Shown here: piece by piece, positions 63,989 through 64,000 of the stretch
How the letters are laid out: each line of letters opens with the position of its first letter
Numbering within the stretch: the first letter of the stretch is position 1
DNA from: Streptomyces sp. CB01580
Lineage (GTDB): Bacteria; Actinomycetota; Actinomycetes; Streptomycetales; Streptomycetaceae
NCBI RefSeq assembly: GCF_001905795.1
Contig: NZ_LIXJ01000006.1
Coordinates: forward strand, 232,720 to 296,719
Length of the DNA stretch: 64,000 nucleotides
Direction of reading: 5' to 3'
Position numbers and translations under genes: made by a program
The notes under the pieces: model-generated
Seen by the model: the letters and a program-made list of their open reading frames with translations, nothing else
Database searches by the model: none
What the model was told of the DNA's origin: nothing

Positions 63989-64000
63989 GTGCGTGCGATC
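63989..64000 (+). CDS. Start of a gene running off the right edge
   Basis: GTG at 63989 preceded by GGAAGGAGC (eight bases spacing), first codons VRAI. Only four codons are in the window, so no product can be named. The 45 bases before it resemble a sequence at 41684-41712 and could be the end of a mobile element, in which case this would be its transposase. Confidence 0.4.

Overview
The window looks like chromosomal DNA of a Streptomyces or close relative. GC is very high (around 70% or more by eye), GTG starts and ATGA/GTGA stop-start overlaps are common, and many families are actinobacterial (F420/deazaflavin-type oxidoreductase, mycothiol-type DinB protein, DUF6131, DUF6381, DUF3152, AfsQ-like two-component pair). 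No tRNA, rRNA or CRISPR array was seen.

Layout. 0-6.3 kb: small metabolic genes, including a CsoR/CstR-type repressor divergent from a rhodanese with a clear operator between them, two hydrolases, an MFS pump and the remnant of an FAD oxidoreductase. 6.5-20.1 kb: one long leftward block of a peptide ABC importer (binding protein, permease, permease-ATPase fusion, ATPase), an S9 peptidase, a beta-lactamase-fold hydrolase, an M20 deacylase, a GNAT acyltransferase and an N-acylamino acid racemase, followed by a PucR regulator. The last three enzymes match the known acylation-racemisation-deacylation route from D- to L-amino acids, so the block reads as import, cleavage and stereo-inversion of D-amino-acid-containing peptides. 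20-31 kb: mixed single genes, a response regulator whose kinase is only a stub, a TPR/polyprenyl synthase pair behind a nested palindrome, and a small membrane protein. 31-38.4 kb: a LacI-controlled glucan/oligosaccharide locus (debranching enzyme, LacI regulator, binding protein, two permeases) with twin operators. 38.4-45.9 kb: YciO, a glycosyltransferase-fold protein preceded by a heptanucleotide tandem repeat, a DUF3152 metalloprotease-like protein and an AfsQ1/AfsQ2-like operon with a lipoprotein.

From about 45.9 kb the character changes. Gene density falls, and intact cassettes (two GNAT proteins, esterase/TetR, a TetR-P450-ferredoxin-reductase operon, DUF418 protein, a methyltransferase with a tiny coupled membrane peptide, a secreted protein) lie among decayed mobile DNA: a tyrosine recombinase tail, IS110 head and tail pieces, an IS5-type transposase with an internal deletion, a TniB ATPase with two frameshifts, and fragments of ordinary genes (winged-helix DUF1006-type, LLM oxidoreductase). 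This is what an accessory region or chromosome arm would look like.

All assignments come from reading the translated sequence. No database search was run.
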